From NCBI RefSeq assembly GCF_008806375.1, contig NZ_WAAT01000037.1, forward strand, positions 62,001 through 126,000: DNA of 64,000 nucleotides, written 5' to 3'. This stretch comes from Pseudotamlana haliotis (GTDB taxonomy: Bacteria; Bacteroidota; Bacteroidia; Flavobacteriales; Flavobacteriaceae). Shown piece after piece: positions 18,819 to 28,152 of the stretch; position 1 is the stretch's first letter, and the number at the start of each line of letters is the position of its first letter. The position numbers and the translations under genes are program-made. The notes beneath the pieces are model-generated. The model worked only from the letters and a program-made list of their open reading frames with translations, was not told where the DNA came from and did no database searches.

Positions 18819-19466
18819 TTATTGTGAAACAAACACCTTATATAAAATGATATAGGGTGCGATTTCGAGAGTGCAAAGATACAAAATAAAATAGAACAAG
18901 TTTGATTTAATTACGCTTTGATGCGTTTTGAATGAACTGATTAAGCCTATAATATTAATAATTAACAAAAAAATAATGATCCCATAAATAATAGGTAACG
19001 TGGATTGAAAGCTAAAAAGCAGGATGGCGTTTATAGGTAGTAATAAAACGCCTAAGAGATTTTTAAAGGTGATTTTTTGAAATAGATAGTGATCTGTGAG
19101 TTTGTCAATTTCAAAAATACTTCCAATTAAGCGCTCAAATAACACCTTGATAAGAATAAAAACAGCAATGCAAATCAAAAGTTTTAGCATGTCGTTAATA
19201 GGGACGCTATTCGCTTCGGTGATTTTTCTGAAAATAATCAGACTAAATAGACCTAATGAAACCGTAAGGTTGCCAAAAAGTAAGGCGTCAAATTGATCAA
19301 AAAACTTTTGATCTCGTGCATAGATTTTTAGGTAGCGGTCGTTTCCTATAACCAACATAAAATCATGAAATCGTTTTGGAGCCAATAATTTAGCAGTTGC
19401 CACAATGGCTAAACCAACAACAATTAATATTGTAAAAATCTCGTTTGAAACAATGTTACGAAGCAT
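18819..19466 (-). CDS. DUF4271 domain membrane protein
   Basis: The 215-residue protein has about six hydrophobic segments (for example FTILIVVGLAIVATAKLLA at 12-30 and LLGVLLLPINAILLFSF at about 134-150). It ends in ILYLCTLEIAPYIILYKVF, the conserved C-terminal motif of DUF4271. It is an inner-membrane protein of unknown function, restricted to Bacteroidota. It lies directly upstream of hemD in a likely operon, so a link to heme or cell-envelope biology is possible but not shown. Confidence 0.85.
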   Translation of the reverse strand: MLRNIVSNEIFTILIVVGLAIVATAKLLAPKRFHDFMLVIGNDRYLKIYARDQKFFDQFDALLFGNLTVSLGLFSLIIFRKITEANSVPINDMLKLLICIAVFILIKVLFERLIGSIFEIDKLTDHYLFQKITFKNLLGVLLLPINAILLFSFQSTLPIIYGIIIFLLIINIIGLISSFKTHQSVIKSNLFYFILYLCTLEIAPYIILYKVFVSQ

Positions 19467-19543
19467 GGTATAAAATTATTATAAAATTTAGTTTTATAAG
19501 CTATTATTAGGGATTATTTAAAAAAAATAAAGTCTTAATAATG

Positions 19544-19551
19544 TACATTTG
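19544..19551 (+). promoter_or_regulatory. Predicted -7 element for the GT2-dihydroorotase operon
   Basis: TACATTTG matches TAnnTTTG and lies 32 bases before the ATG of the glycosyltransferase. Confidence 0.5.
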
Positions 19552-19583
19552 TCAAAATAAGAAACTTGCTCTAAATTAAGAAT

Positions 19584-20306
19584 ATGCTGAATACGGTTGT
19601 TATTATACCGACTTTTAATGAAATTGAAAATATAGAAGCCATAATAAGGACTGTGTTTTCGCAATCACAGGATTTGCATATTCTTATTGTAGATGATAAT
19701 TCGCCTGATTTAACAGGGGCAAAGGTTAAGGAGTTAAAGACGGAATTCGACGGGAAACTGTTTTTAGAAACGAGGAAAGAGAAATCGGGATTGGGTACGG
19801 CCTATATTCATGGATTTAAGTGGTGTTTGGAAAGAAACTACCAGTATATCTTTGAAATGGACGCTGATTTTTCACATGACCCTAAGGATATTATTAGGTT
19901 ATATAATGCCTGTCATTTGGAAGGAGCGAGTTTGTCAATTGGCTCTAGGTATGTTACCGGTGTCAATGTGGTTAATTGGCCTATGGGGCGTGTGTTGATG
20001 TCGTATCTAGCCTCCAAATATGTGCGTTTTATTACAGGAATGGATATTCAAGACACCACGGCAGGTTACGTATGTTATAAACGCGAGGTGCTGGAAACTA
20101 TAGATTTAAATAAAATTAAATTTATTGGTTACGCCTTTCAAATTGAAATGAAATTTAAAGCCTATTTAAAAGGTTTTAAAATTATTGAAGTTCCTGTTAT
20201 ATTTACTGATAGAACACGCGGTGAATCTAAGCTGAGTTCAAGTATTATTTCTGAAGCTATATTTGGAGTAATTTCCATGAAAATAAAAAATCTATTTAAA
20301 AAGTAG
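19584..20306 (+). CDS. Polyprenol-phosphate mannosyltransferase-like GT2 glycosyltransferase
   Basis: The 240-residue protein is a GT2 family glycosyltransferase of the dolichyl-phosphate mannose synthase type. It opens with VVIIPTFNEIENIEAII and has the nucleotide-sugar motif VDDNSPDLTG at about 35-44. The metal-binding DAD sits in FEMDADFSHDP at about 91-101, and GSRYVTG and DTTAGYVCYKREVL follow. There is no C-terminal membrane region, so it is a soluble or peripheral form using a lipid-phosphate acceptor at the inner membrane. It is the first gene of an operon with dihydroorotase and DUF4296. Confidence 0.9.
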   Translation: MLNTVVIIPTFNEIENIEAIIRTVFSQSQDLHILIVDDNSPDLTGAKVKELKTEFDGKLFLETRKEKSGLGTAYIHGFKWCLERNYQYIFEMDADFSHDPKDIIRLYNACHLEGASLSIGSRYVTGVNVVNWPMGRVLMSYLASKYVRFITGMDIQDTTAGYVCYKREVLETIDLNKIKFIGYAFQIEMKFKAYLKGFKIIEVPVIFTDRTRGESKLSSSIISEAIFGVISMKIKNLFKK

Positions 20307-20312
20307 AAACCA

Positions 20313-21659
20313 ATGAAAGAGAAAACTACACTAATAAAAAACGCGAAAATTGTTAATGAAGGTAAAGTTTTTAGCGGAGATATATTAATTGAAGGTGAGT
20401 ACATCAAACAAATTGACTCGTCTATAAGCGCTAAATCTGCCGATGTGAATATTGTTGATGCCGAAGGTAAATATGTTTTGCCAGGGGTAATTGATGATCA
20501 AGTGCATTTTAGAGAGCCAGGCTTAACAGAAAAAGCAACAATTGCAACCGAATCAAAGGCAGCGATAGCTGGAGGGATCACCTCTTTTATAGAAATGCCA
20601 AATACCAATCCTCAAACTACGACGATTGAAAAGTTAGAAGAAAAATTTGCTATAGCTGCTGAAACCTCTTCTGCAAACTATTCGTTTATGTTTGGTGGTA
20701 CCAATGATAATTTAGAAGAAGTTTTAAAGGTTGATAAAACCAATGTGGCTGGGTTAAAGTTGTTCTTGGGGTCGTCAACAGGAAATATGCTTGTTGATAA
20801 CCCAGAGGTTTTAGAGAAAATTTTTAGTAGTACCGATTTATTAATTTCTGTACACTGTGAAGATGAAGGCACGATTAAAGCCAACTTTAAAAAGTATCAT
20901 GACGAGTATGGTGATGATATTCCGGTGAAGTTTCATCCTGAAATTAGAAGTGAAGAAGCCTGTTATCTGTCCTCTTCAAAAGCTATAGAATTGGCTAAAA
21001 AAACTGGAGCACGCTTACATATTTTTCACCTGTCTACAGGAAAGGAAACTAGTTTGTTTTCAAACAAAATTCCTCTAAAGGATAAAAAAATAACAGCCGA
21101 AGTTTGTGTGCACCACCTATGGTTTTCTGATGAAGATTATGAAAAAAAAGGTACCTTAATTAAATGGAATCCTGCGGTTAAGAAAAAATCAGATAGAGAG
21201 CAGCTTTGGAAGGCCTTGTTAGATGGTAGAATTGATGTGATTGCCACTGATCATGCACCACATACTAAAGAAGAGAAAGATAATGTTTATACTAAGGCAC
21301 CTTCTGGTGGACCGCTTGTTCAACATGCTTTACCTGCTTTATTGGAAATGTATCACCGCGGTAAAATCTCCATTGAAAAAGTCGTAGAAAAAATGTGTCA
21401 TAATCCAGCGATTTTATTTCAAGTTGAAAAACGTGGTTATATTAAAGAAGGTTATTTTGCCGATCTCGTTTTAGTAGATTTAAATAATCCTTGGACCGTT
21501 ACAAAAGATAATATTTTATATAAGTGTGGTTGGTCACCTTTTGAAGGGACTACTTTCAAATCTAGAATTACTCATACTTTTTTAAACGGAAGTTTGGTGT
21601 ATCAAAATGCTGAATTTAAAGATGTAAAAGCTGCAAAACGATTAACGTTTACAAGATGA
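20313..21659 (+). CDS. pyrC: Dihydroorotase (class I amidohydrolase)
   Basis: The 448-residue metal-dependent amidohydrolase has the first metal motif [10 protein letters not shown] (about 61-70). The lysine expected to be carboxylated lies in [10 protein letters not shown], and [19 protein letters not shown] and [13 protein letters not shown] supply the remaining histidines and the catalytic aspartate. This is the class I dihydroorotase pattern of pyrimidine synthesis; allantoinase is the main alternative, but no allantoin genes are nearby. The gene begins 6 bases after the glycosyltransferase, and its stop overlaps the DUF4296 start by 4 bases (ATGA), so the three are translationally coupled. 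Confidence 0.92.
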   Translation: MKEKTTLIKNAKIVNEGKVFSGDILIEGEYIKQIDSSISAKSADVNIVDAEGKYVLPGVIDDQVHFREPGLTEKATIATESKAAIAGGITSFIEMPNTNPQTTTIEKLEEKFAIAAETSSANYSFMFGGTNDNLEEVLKVDKTNVAGLKLFLGSSTGNMLVDNPEVLEKIFSSTDLLISVHCEDEGTIKANFKKYHDEYGDDIPVKFHPEIRSEEACYLSSSKAIELAKKTGARLHIFHLSTGKETSLFSNKIPLKDKKITAEVCVHHLWFSDEDYEKKGTLIKWNPAVKKKSDREQLWKALLDGRIDVIATDHAPHTKEEKDNVYTKAPSGGPLVQHALPALLEMYHRGKISIEKVVEKMCHNPAILFQVEKRGYIKEGYFADLVLVDLNNPWTVTKDNILYKCGWSPFEGTTFKSRITHTFLNGSLVYQNAEFKDVKAAKRLTFTR

Positions 21660-22105
21660 TTTTAAAACGCATAATATTATGTTTAGGAATATTGCTGTCG
21701 GTTTTGGCATGCAAGCGATTTAATGGTCCTGAAAAGCCTGAAAATTTAATTCCTGAAGATAAAATGGTTGCCATTTTAATAGATTCGAAGTTATTGACTT
21801 CGGCCAATTCAGCCAATAAAAAAGTGATGCGTGATAGTATGGTAGATGTAAATAATTATGTTTACAAGAAATATAATATTGACAGTTTGCAATTTGCTGA
21901 AAGTAATGCTTATTATGCCTTTCATGTCGAGGTATATGATGCTATTTATACAAAGGCTATTGATAGTTTAGAAAACCTTCATGAGGCCTTAAAGGCTCAG
22001 CAGGCTGAAGAATGGAAGTCGCACACAAAAGATGCCGAGGAATCAATAAAAAAAAGAGTGCAAGTAAAAGATACTTTAGAATTACCAAAGCACCTTAAAA
22101 AGTAA
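21656..22105 (+). CDS. DUF4296 lipoprotein
   Basis: The 149-residue protein has a lipoprotein signal ([17 protein letters not shown], Cys about residue 19). The DUF4296 motif [20 protein letters not shown] is at about 28-47 and [18 protein letters not shown] at about 75-92. Its C-terminus is charged and helical. The family is confined to Bacteroidota and has no known function. It is the last gene of the glycosyltransferase-dihydroorotase operon and overlaps pyrC by 4 bases. The next gene is convergent, 3 bases away. Confidence 0.85.
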   Translation: MILKRIILCLGILLSVLACKRFNGPEKPENLIPEDKMVAILIDSKLLTSANSANKKVMRDSMVDVNNYVYKKYNIDSLQFAESNAYYAFHVEVYDAIYTKAIDSLENLHEALKAQQAEEWKSHTKDAEESIKKRVQVKDTLELPKHLKK

Positions 22106-22108
22106 AGC

Positions 22109-23113
22109 TTACTTGTTAAGATAATGCTTCCCGGTTTCTGAAATAGATTGATTAACGGCTTTAAATTTATAATTTAAGGCGGTTTTTATTTTATTGCTGT
22201 TGTAGTTTGTTATCGTGTCTAATGAGCTGGCTAAGTGTTTTGTGAGTTGGCGCTCTTTTCCTGCAAGTTTACGTTTGAGCCAGTCTAATCGCCAAGCGAT
22301 ATTTAGTAATTTTTTAGAGGCTAGTTTTTTGGGTGCTTCGGCATTTACCGATTGGGCAAGAGTTTCTAGGAAGATTTTGTAGGGGATGTTTTCAGAGACT
22401 AAAATAAAACGCTCATTTTTAATCGGGCTATTGGTAAGTGAGATCATGATAGCCACAACATCTCCTACATCAACTAGAGCTACCGTGCCAGCGGTATAAT
22501 ATTTAAAACCTTTTTGTGCTTTTTTAAACAAGTGGCCAGTGCCTTTGTTCCAAATACCAGGGCCTAAAATCACTCCTGGATTTACAATGACAGCGTCTAA
22601 CCCTTCTTGAGTACCACGCCAAACTTCCATCTCGGCGCCGTATTTAGTTATGGCATAAACATTATTGTCATCTTCGGGATTCCAAATGGTGTCTTCAGTT
22701 ATAGGGGCTTGGTTTAAAGTACTTCCCAGTGTAGCAACGGAGCTAACGTAGCAAAATTTTTCAACCGAATGGCTCAGTGCAAAGTTTACCAAATTAGCCG
22801 TGCCTTCAATATTCGTTTGTCGTAAGAGCTGATAGTTTTTGGGGTCAAAGGAAACTAAAGCAGCGCAATGGTAAACCTGCGTGATGTCTTTAAATGCATC
22901 TGTTAAAGCTGGAATATCTAAAATATCAGCGTTAACCCATTCAATCTTATTAAAAAGAGCTTCAGAATTTTCAGAATAACAAGAAAAAACATTTTTTGTA
23001 TGCGTCTTCTTTTCCTCATTCCTGAAAATGGCTCTCACGTTTTGTTTGTCGCTGACAAGTTTGTAAAGTAAATGTGCGCCAACCAAACCAGTTCCTCCTG
23101 TTACTAAAATCAT
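22109..23113 (-). CDS. NAD-dependent epimerase/dehydratase (extended SDR)
   Basis: The 334-residue protein is an extended short-chain dehydrogenase. The NAD motif TGGTGLVGAHL is at about 5-15, the serine in CYVSSVATLG, and the catalytic pair in YAITKYGAE (about 152-160). The closest recognisable group is the dihydroflavonol-4-reductase-like/NAD-dependent epimerases. The substrate is unknown. It is convergent with the DUF4296 gene and divergent from tyrS. Confidence 0.88.
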   Translation of the reverse strand: MILVTGGTGLVGAHLLYKLVSDKQNVRAIFRNEEKKTHTKNVFSCYSENSEALFNKIEWVNADILDIPALTDAFKDITQVYHCAALVSFDPKNYQLLRQTNIEGTANLVNFALSHSVEKFCYVSSVATLGSTLNQAPITEDTIWNPEDDNNVYAITKYGAEMEVWRGTQEGLDAVIVNPGVILGPGIWNKGTGHLFKKAQKGFKYYTAGTVALVDVGDVVAIMISLTNSPIKNERFILVSENIPYKIFLETLAQSVNAEAPKKLASKKLLNIAWRLDWLKRKLAGKERQLTKHLASSLDTITNYNSNKIKTALNYKFKAVNQSISETGKHYLNK

Positions 23114-23166
23114 GGAACTAAAATAAAGAATTATTCATAATTGCTCCCTTATTATGCTTGTATTTT

Positions 23167-23174
23167 TATCTTTG
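23167..23174 (+). promoter_or_regulatory. Predicted promoter of tyrS
   Basis: TATCTTTG matches TAnnTTTG, with a TTG at 23141-23143 (23-base spacing) as a possible -33 element. The ATG is 25 bases downstream. Confidence 0.6.
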
Positions 23175-23199
23175 CCTAGGTTTTTAAAATTGAGCTAAA

Positions 23200-24498
23200 A
23201 TGACAAAGAATTTTGTTGAAGAATTAACATGGAGAGGCATGATCCAAGACAGTATGCCTGGAACAGAAGAACATTTATTAGAAGCTATGCGTATGGCTTA
23301 CGTGGGTATTGATCCTACGGCAGACTCTCTGCATATTGGACATCTAGTAGGTGTTATGGGGTTAAGGCATTTTCAATTAGCTGGCCATAAACCTGTTGCT
23401 CTTGTAGGTGGAGCTACAGGGATGATTGGTGACCCGTCAGGGAAATCGGCCGAACGTAATTTGCTTAATGAAGAAACCTTAAGACACAATCAAAACGCGA
23501 TTAAAGAACAATTATCTCGTTTTTTAGATTTTGATAGTGATGCGGAAAACGCTGCAATTTTGGTAAATAACTACGATTGGATGAAGGAGTTTTCATTCTT
23601 AGAATTTATTCGTGATGTGGGTAAGCATATTACCGTAAATTATATGATGGCTAAAGATTCTGTAAAGAAACGTTTGTCTTCCGAGTCATCGGTAGGGATG
23701 AGTTTTACAGAATTCACCTATCAATTGGTTCAGGGTTATGACTTTTTGCACTTATACCGTGACCAAAAATGTACGCTTCAAATGGGTGGTAGTGACCAAT
23801 GGGGTAACATTACCACAGGAACGGAGTTAATTCGTCGTGTCGATGCAGGTAAAGGTTACGCTTTAACATGGCCTTTAATCACTAAAGCTGACGGCACAAA
23901 ATTCGGAAAAACTGAGGGTGGTAACATTTGGCTTGACGCCGAAAGAACTTCCCCTTATAAATTTTACCAATATTGGTTAAATACCAGTGATGTTGATGCT
24001 GAAAAGTATATCAAAATTTTCACCTTTTTAACTAGAGAAGATATAGAATCTTTAATTGAAACGCATAAAGAAGCACCGCATTTACGCGCTTTACAAAAAC
24101 GTTTAGCAGAAGAGATGACTACAATGGTGCACTCTAAGGAAGATTTAGATAACGCGATTAAAGCCAGTAGTATTTTATTCGGAAAATCAACGAGTGAAGA
24201 TTTAAAAGCGCTTAATGAAAAAACATTTTTGGATGTTTTTGATGGGGTGCCTCAAACGCAAATCGCTAAAGCGGAAGTTGAAAACGGTCTCGATATTATT
24301 GGGGCGCTTGCTGAAAAAGGAGGGTTTTTAAAATCTAACGGTGAAGCGAGACGTGCATTAAAAGAAAACTCAATTTCTGTAAATAAAGAAAAAGTGAAAG
24401 ACGATTATCAAATTACCACAGCAGATTTAATCAACAATAAATTTGTGCTTTTACAACGTGGTAAAAAGAATTACTTCGTTTTGCAAGTGGTGGATTAG
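23200..24498 (+). CDS. tyrS: Tyrosine-tRNA ligase
   Basis: This cytoplasmic class I synthetase charges tRNA-Tyr. The HIGH-like motif HIGHLVG is at about 42-48, followed by [14 protein letters not shown]. The tyrosine pocket contains QGYDFLHLY and [11 protein letters not shown], and the KMSKS equivalent is KFGKTEGG at about 231-238. A C-terminal S4 RNA-binding domain covers about 365-432. The length of 432 residues is normal. It has its own promoter and terminator. Confidence 0.97.
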   Translation: MTKNFVEELTWRGMIQDSMPGTEEHLLEAMRMAYVGIDPTADSLHIGHLVGVMGLRHFQLAGHKPVALVGGATGMIGDPSGKSAERNLLNEETLRHNQNAIKEQLSRFLDFDSDAENAAILVNNYDWMKEFSFLEFIRDVGKHITVNYMMAKDSVKKRLSSESSVGMSFTEFTYQLVQGYDFLHLYRDQKCTLQMGGSDQWGNITTGTELIRRVDAGKGYALTWPLITKADGTKFGKTEGGNIWLDAERTSPYKFYQYWLNTSDVDAEKYIKIFTFLTREDIESLIETHKEAPHLRALQKRLAEEMTTMVHSKEDLDNAIKASSILFGKSTSEDLKALNEKTFLDVFDGVPQTQIAKAEVENGLDIIGALAEKGGFLKSNGEARRALKENSISVNKEKVKDDYQITTADLINNKFVLLQRGKKNYFVLQVVD

Positions 24499-24531
24499 AT
24501 TGAAAGTTTTTTAGAAAGTATCATTATTAAA

Positions 24532-24559
24532 AAGGCCTGATTTTTTAAAATCAGGCCTT
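24532..24559. terminator. Intrinsic terminator of tyrS
   Basis: AAGGCCTGATTTT pairs perfectly with AAAATCAGGCCTT (13 bp, 2-nt loop), 33 bases after the tyrS stop. Confidence 0.8.
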
Positions 24560-24575
24560 CTTGTTTTAACCAATA

Positions 24576-24737
24576 ATACCAATTTAACTGTATAATGTCG
24601 TATTTATAATTTGAATTATTTTTTGCTCATATGAAATAGAAAATTTAAGCATAGCATTAGCTACGGTTTAATTTTATATTGAAATATGGGCGAAAAAGAA
24701 ACAAATTATATGCGACATTATATGGTTAAAATGGTAT
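24576..24737. repeat. Foldback (MITE-like) element
   Basis: The 162-bp stretch is one long imperfect palindrome. The outer 25 bases (24576-24600 and 24713-24737) match as inverted repeats in about 21 positions. The pairing continues inward through ATAATTTG/CAAATTAT and TTTTTTGCTCATAT/ATATGGGCGAAAAA to a tip around 24650-24665. No coding frame is seen. The same end sequence occurs once more at 8888-8912. This looks like a non-autonomous mobile or repeat element; the family was not identified. Confidence 0.8.
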
Positions 24738-24824
24738 AGATATAATTTTTCTTTTTCTATCTGTTCTTTAGTCGTATAGAATTAGGTGACTTTACACCGA
24801 AGCGCTGTTTTTTAATTAATTTTT

Positions 24825-25802
24825 TTATAACACCATCAAATTACACCCACGAATATCAGAGTTGTCAAAACGGCCAATAACCTCAAAAGAGCCATCTGCA
24901 CCTATACGACCTAAATCTTGGGTCGCTATAAAGGAGCACGAGTTTATGTTGGCTAAATCGATGATGTTTAATCCGCCAGCTTTTCCTGGTTCTTGAATAC
25001 TTAGGGCGTCTTCAGTGTCGCGGGTTAAAACTTTCATCCAAGGAGGGCAATCAAAAATACCATGGCCTTTAGAGTAGGCCTGACTTAAAAGTTCGGTCAT
25101 GCCGTATTCGCTGTGAATGGTTTCAACACCAAAACCTTGTTTTAAAATGGCGTGAAGTTCATGGCGAATAAGTTCTTTGCGTTTGCCTTTCATGCCTCCG
25201 GTTTCCATGATAATGGTGTTTTTCAGTTGAAACTTAAACGATTCTACCAAATCCAACAAAGCAAAAGACACCCCGATTAAAAGGATTTTTTTACCTTCAG
25301 CATCTAACTTAATCAATTGTTCTTTTAATTCCGATAGGTTATTTAAATAGAAACCACTTTCGGGATGTTTAGAGGTTTTTATCATGGCATCAACCATGTG
25401 AATTAATGACGACCCTTGTCGTTCTAAATATGAGGGTAATAAACCTAGAATCACGTAGTCTTCAATGTTTCCGTAGAATTGCTCAAAACCTTGCGTAAAA
25501 CTCGTATTGTAGAGTTCTATGTTAGTAACATGGTGTTTACTCGTTTCGCTTCCTGTGGTTCCTGAGCTCGTAAAAGTGGCTTGAATTTCGGCTTTAGAAC
25601 TTAAAACATCTCGTGTTTTAAAAAACTGAATAGGTAAAAACGGAATGTCGTTTATTGATTTAACTTCTGCAGGGTGCTTGTATAATAAATCGCAAAAAGA
25701 CCGATAAACCCTGTTGTTTTCAAACTGAAATCTAAAAACTTTCAGCGCTAAGCTTTCAAATTCAGCATTGTTTTTTATGTCGAAAATAGTGTTTGTGTCC
25801 AT
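24825..25802 (-). CDS. LuxE-like acyl-protein synthetase/acyltransferase
   Basis: The 325-residue protein matches the LuxE domain family (PF04443), a branch of the ANL adenylating enzymes. Seen are IPFLPIQFFKTRDVLS at about 52-67, the phosphate-loop motif TFTSSGTTGSETSKH at about 76-90, METGGMKGKRKEL at about 200-212, and HSEYGMTELLSQAYS at about 234-248. LuxE activates a fatty acid in bioluminescence, but no luxC, luxD or luxAB is present here. A role in activating a carboxylate for surface or secondary metabolism is inferred. It is alone in its transcription unit. Confidence 0.85.
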   Translation of the reverse strand: MDTNTIFDIKNNAEFESLALKVFRFQFENNRVYRSFCDLLYKHPAEVKSINDIPFLPIQFFKTRDVLSSKAEIQATFTSSGTTGSETSKHHVTNIELYNTSFTQGFEQFYGNIEDYVILGLLPSYLERQGSSLIHMVDAMIKTSKHPESGFYLNNLSELKEQLIKLDAEGKKILLIGVSFALLDLVESFKFQLKNTIIMETGGMKGKRKELIRHELHAILKQGFGVETIHSEYGMTELLSQAYSKGHGIFDCPPWMKVLTRDTEDALSIQEPGKAGGLNIIDLANINSCSFIATQDLGRIGADGSFEVIGRFDNSDIRGCNLMVL

Positions 25803-25834
25803 TGTTATTTAATAAAGCACTAAAGTATGTAAAA

Positions 25835-25862
25835 TAAAAAAGCGTTGCTAGAGGCAACGCTT
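25835..25862 (-). terminator. Terminator of the T9SS-domain gene
   Basis: AAGCGTTGC (25840-25848) pairs with GCAACGCTT (25854-25862). Read on the reverse strand the stem is followed by a T tract, 33 bases after the stop of the gene at 25895. Confidence 0.75.
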
Positions 25863-25894
25863 ATAAATGCTTTTGATTTTCAGTATGAAGTATC

Positions 25895-26236
25895 TTATTT
25901 AATAACCAGTTTACGTGTTTCGCTAAACTCGTTTTCGGTTATCTTTAGGATGTAAATGCCTTTGTTTAACTGGGAAATATTCAATTCTCGACCACTAAGT
26001 TTTGTTGCAAATAAACGCTTGCCCAGCACATTGTAAATTTCAATGTTTTTAGTGGCGTTCATCGTTGAGACGATATTGATATAAGTTGTTTGAGAATTTA
26101 CGGGATTTGGGTAAATGTTTAATCCAGGTATATTTTCTTCTACAGACGAAAATGCTCCCTTATTTTGCGCTTCAGTAGGGAAGGCTAAAAGCAAGGAAAA
26201 TGCAATAAATAAAAAGAAAAAGTATTTTTTTTTCAT
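25895..26236 (-). CDS. Small secreted protein made almost only of a T9SS type A sorting domain
   Basis: The 113-residue product has a signal peptide (KKKYFFFLFIAFSLLLAFPT, cut near TEAQ). A linker of about 20 residues follows, then a complete type A C-terminal sorting domain (IYPNPVNSQTTYINI, IEIYNVLGKRLF, LNISQLNKGIYILKI, TRKLVIK). Such domains normally sit at the end of large cargo proteins exported by the type IX system and attached to the surface; here there is no cargo. An ATG at 26257 would add seven residues before the signal peptide, so ATG 26236 is preferred. Confidence 0.88.
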   Translation of the reverse strand: MKKKYFFFLFIAFSLLLAFPTEAQNKGAFSSVEENIPGLNIYPNPVNSQTTYINIVSTMNATKNIEIYNVLGKRLFATKLSGRELNISQLNKGIYILKITENEFSETRKLVIK

Positions 26237-26428
26237 CTGTTTTGTTTGGTAGTACAAAGGTAGTATTTTACAGCAAAATTGATGCCGTATTTTTGTTAAA
26301 AATCTAGGGTATTCGGGTGCAATTTAAATTTTTGTAACACTATTGTTATCTTAATGTTATTAATAATGTAATTTTCCTTAGATTGTGTTAATAGCTTTAT
26401 CTTTACCTCGACAAATGTCGTATATATA

Positions 26429-27109
26429 ATGAAAAAAAAGGATATTAAAATTTTACTGGTTGATGATGAACCAGATATTTTAGAGATTGTTGGATATAAT
26501 TTATCTAGCGAAGGTTATCAAGTTATTACTGCTGAAAACGGACAAGAAGGTGTTAAGAAGGCGAAGAAAGAATTGCCACACTTAATCATCTTAGATGTGA
26601 TGATGCCAGAAATGGATGGTATTGAAGCTTGTGAAATCATCAGAAAAAATCCTGATTTAAAAAATACCATTGTTACCTTTTTAACTGCTAGAGGTGAAGA
26701 TTATTCTCAGGTTGCTGGTTTTGATGCTGGTGCCGATGATTATATCACCAAACCTATCAAGCCGAAAGTTTTAATGAGTAAGGTAAAAGCACTTTTAAGA
26801 CGCTTTAAAGAGGAAGATGTTGCTGATACTATGAAAATAGGAAGCTTAGTCATTAACCGCGACGAGTATAAAATTACGTCTAAAGGTGTTGAAATCGTTT
26901 TACCTCGTAAAGAGTTTGAATTGCTATCATTATTAGCTTCTAAACCAGGAAAAGTTTTTAAAAGAGACGAGATTCTTGATGCGGTTTGGGGTAATGAAGT
27001 CGTAGTTGGTGGTAGAACTATTGACGTTCACATTAGAAAGCTTCGTGAAAAATTAGGTGATGAAAGTTTTAAAACCATTAAAGGGGTTGGATACAAGTTT
27101 GTAGATTAA
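26429..27109 (+). CDS. Two-component response regulator, OmpR/PhoB family
   Basis: The 226-residue protein has a receiver domain (acidic pocket D12/D13 in LLVDDEP, phosphoacceptor D56 in LIILDVMMPEMDG, conserved Lys in YITKPIKP). A winged-helix DNA-binding domain follows at about 132-226 (LPRKEFELLSLLASKPGKVF, GRTIDVHIRKLREKLGD). It is a cytoplasmic transcription factor. Its stop overlaps the kinase start by one base, so the pair is coupled. In flavobacteria this pair is PhoB/PhoR-like, but phosphate control is not shown by anything nearby. Confidence 0.93.
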   Translation: MKKKDIKILLVDDEPDILEIVGYNLSSEGYQVITAENGQEGVKKAKKELPHLIILDVMMPEMDGIEACEIIRKNPDLKNTIVTFLTARGEDYSQVAGFDAGADDYITKPIKPKVLMSKVKALLRRFKEEDVADTMKIGSLVINRDEYKITSKGVEIVLPRKEFELLSLLASKPGKVFKRDEILDAVWGNEVVVGGRTIDVHIRKLREKLGDESFKTIKGVGYKFVD

Positions 27110-28152
27110 TGCCTTCTCAGTTTAAGAAATCATATCGTTTTTCGGCAAGAACATCGCTTTCCATAACTTTGTTTACAACACTCGTTTTGAGTGTTTTTTT
27201 GCATTATTTAGGTGGTCTTCAGTGGTATTGGTTACTCGTGTTTAGCTTAGTTGTGTTTTCATTTTCTTTTGTGATTATTCAGTATAATGTAGAGCGTTAT
27301 ATTTATAATCGTATTAAGAAAATATACGATGAATTAACACTTTTAGAATCGACACGATTAACTAAGGGACCAATCACCACCAATATAAAAACGCTTACCG
27401 AAGACATCGATCGCTATGCGAAAGAAAAAAAGATTGAAATTGAATCCCTTCGTGTAAGAGAAGAATACCGAAAAGAATTTATTGGTAATGTTTCCCATGA
27501 GTTGAAAACGCCGTTGTTTACAGTGCAAGGTTATATTTTGACCTTGTTAGATGGGGCTTCTGAGAATAAAGAACTTCGAGAAAAATATTTAGCACGTGCC
27601 AGTAAGGGTATCGAGAGGCTAGGTTTTATCATTAAGGATTTAGATATGATCACCAAATTAGAAGTTGGTGATTTAAGGTTAGAACCAGAAGTTTTTGATA
27701 TCATCGAATTAACCAAACAGGTGTTTGATATGTTAGAAATGAAGGCTAATAAAAAAGATATTACTTTAGCTTTTGACCGAAAATATTCAGTGCCTGTTTT
27801 AGTACGTGCCGATAAAGAGCGTATTCAACAGGTTTTGGCGAATTTAATGGTAAACTCTATTAAGTACGGAAGCGAAAGAGGTACCACCGAAGTCAGTATA
27901 GAAAACCTCATTAAGAATAAAGTCATTGTACGAATCACTGATAATGGAGAAGGTATTGAAAAAGTACACCTACCGCGATTATTTGAGCGTTTTTACCGCG
28001 TAGATAAAAGTGGCTCACGACGAGAAGGTGGTTCTGGATTAGGCTTGTCTATTGTTAAGCATATACTTGAAGCCCACCGCGAAAAAATTTACGTTGAAAG
28101 TGAGTCCGGAATTGGAAGCGAATTTTCTTTTACTCTAGAAAAGGCTGAATAA
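27109..28152 (+). CDS. Sensor histidine kinase, PhoR-like
   Basis: The 347-residue inner-membrane kinase has two N-terminal transmembrane segments (about 16-31 and 35-56). There is almost no periplasmic loop between them, so the signal is probably sensed in the membrane or via partners. The HisKA box NVSHELKTPLF has the phosphorylated His at residue 130. N and G boxes of the ATPase domain follow (LANLMVNSIKYG, ITDNGEGI, GGSGLGLSIVKH). It is coupled to the upstream regulator. Its 3' end overlaps the convergent glycosyltransferase by 18 bases. Confidence 0.93.
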   Translation: MPSQFKKSYRFSARTSLSITLFTTLVLSVFLHYLGGLQWYWLLVFSLVVFSFSFVIIQYNVERYIYNRIKKIYDELTLLESTRLTKGPITTNIKTLTEDIDRYAKEKKIEIESLRVREEYRKEFIGNVSHELKTPLFTVQGYILTLLDGASENKELREKYLARASKGIERLGFIIKDLDMITKLEVGDLRLEPEVFDIIELTKQVFDMLEMKANKKDITLAFDRKYSVPVLVRADKERIQQVLANLMVNSIKYGSERGTTEVSIENLIKNKVIVRITDNGEGIEKVHLPRLFERFYRVDKSGSRREGGSGLGLSIVKHILEAHREKIYVESESGIGSEFSFTLEKAE

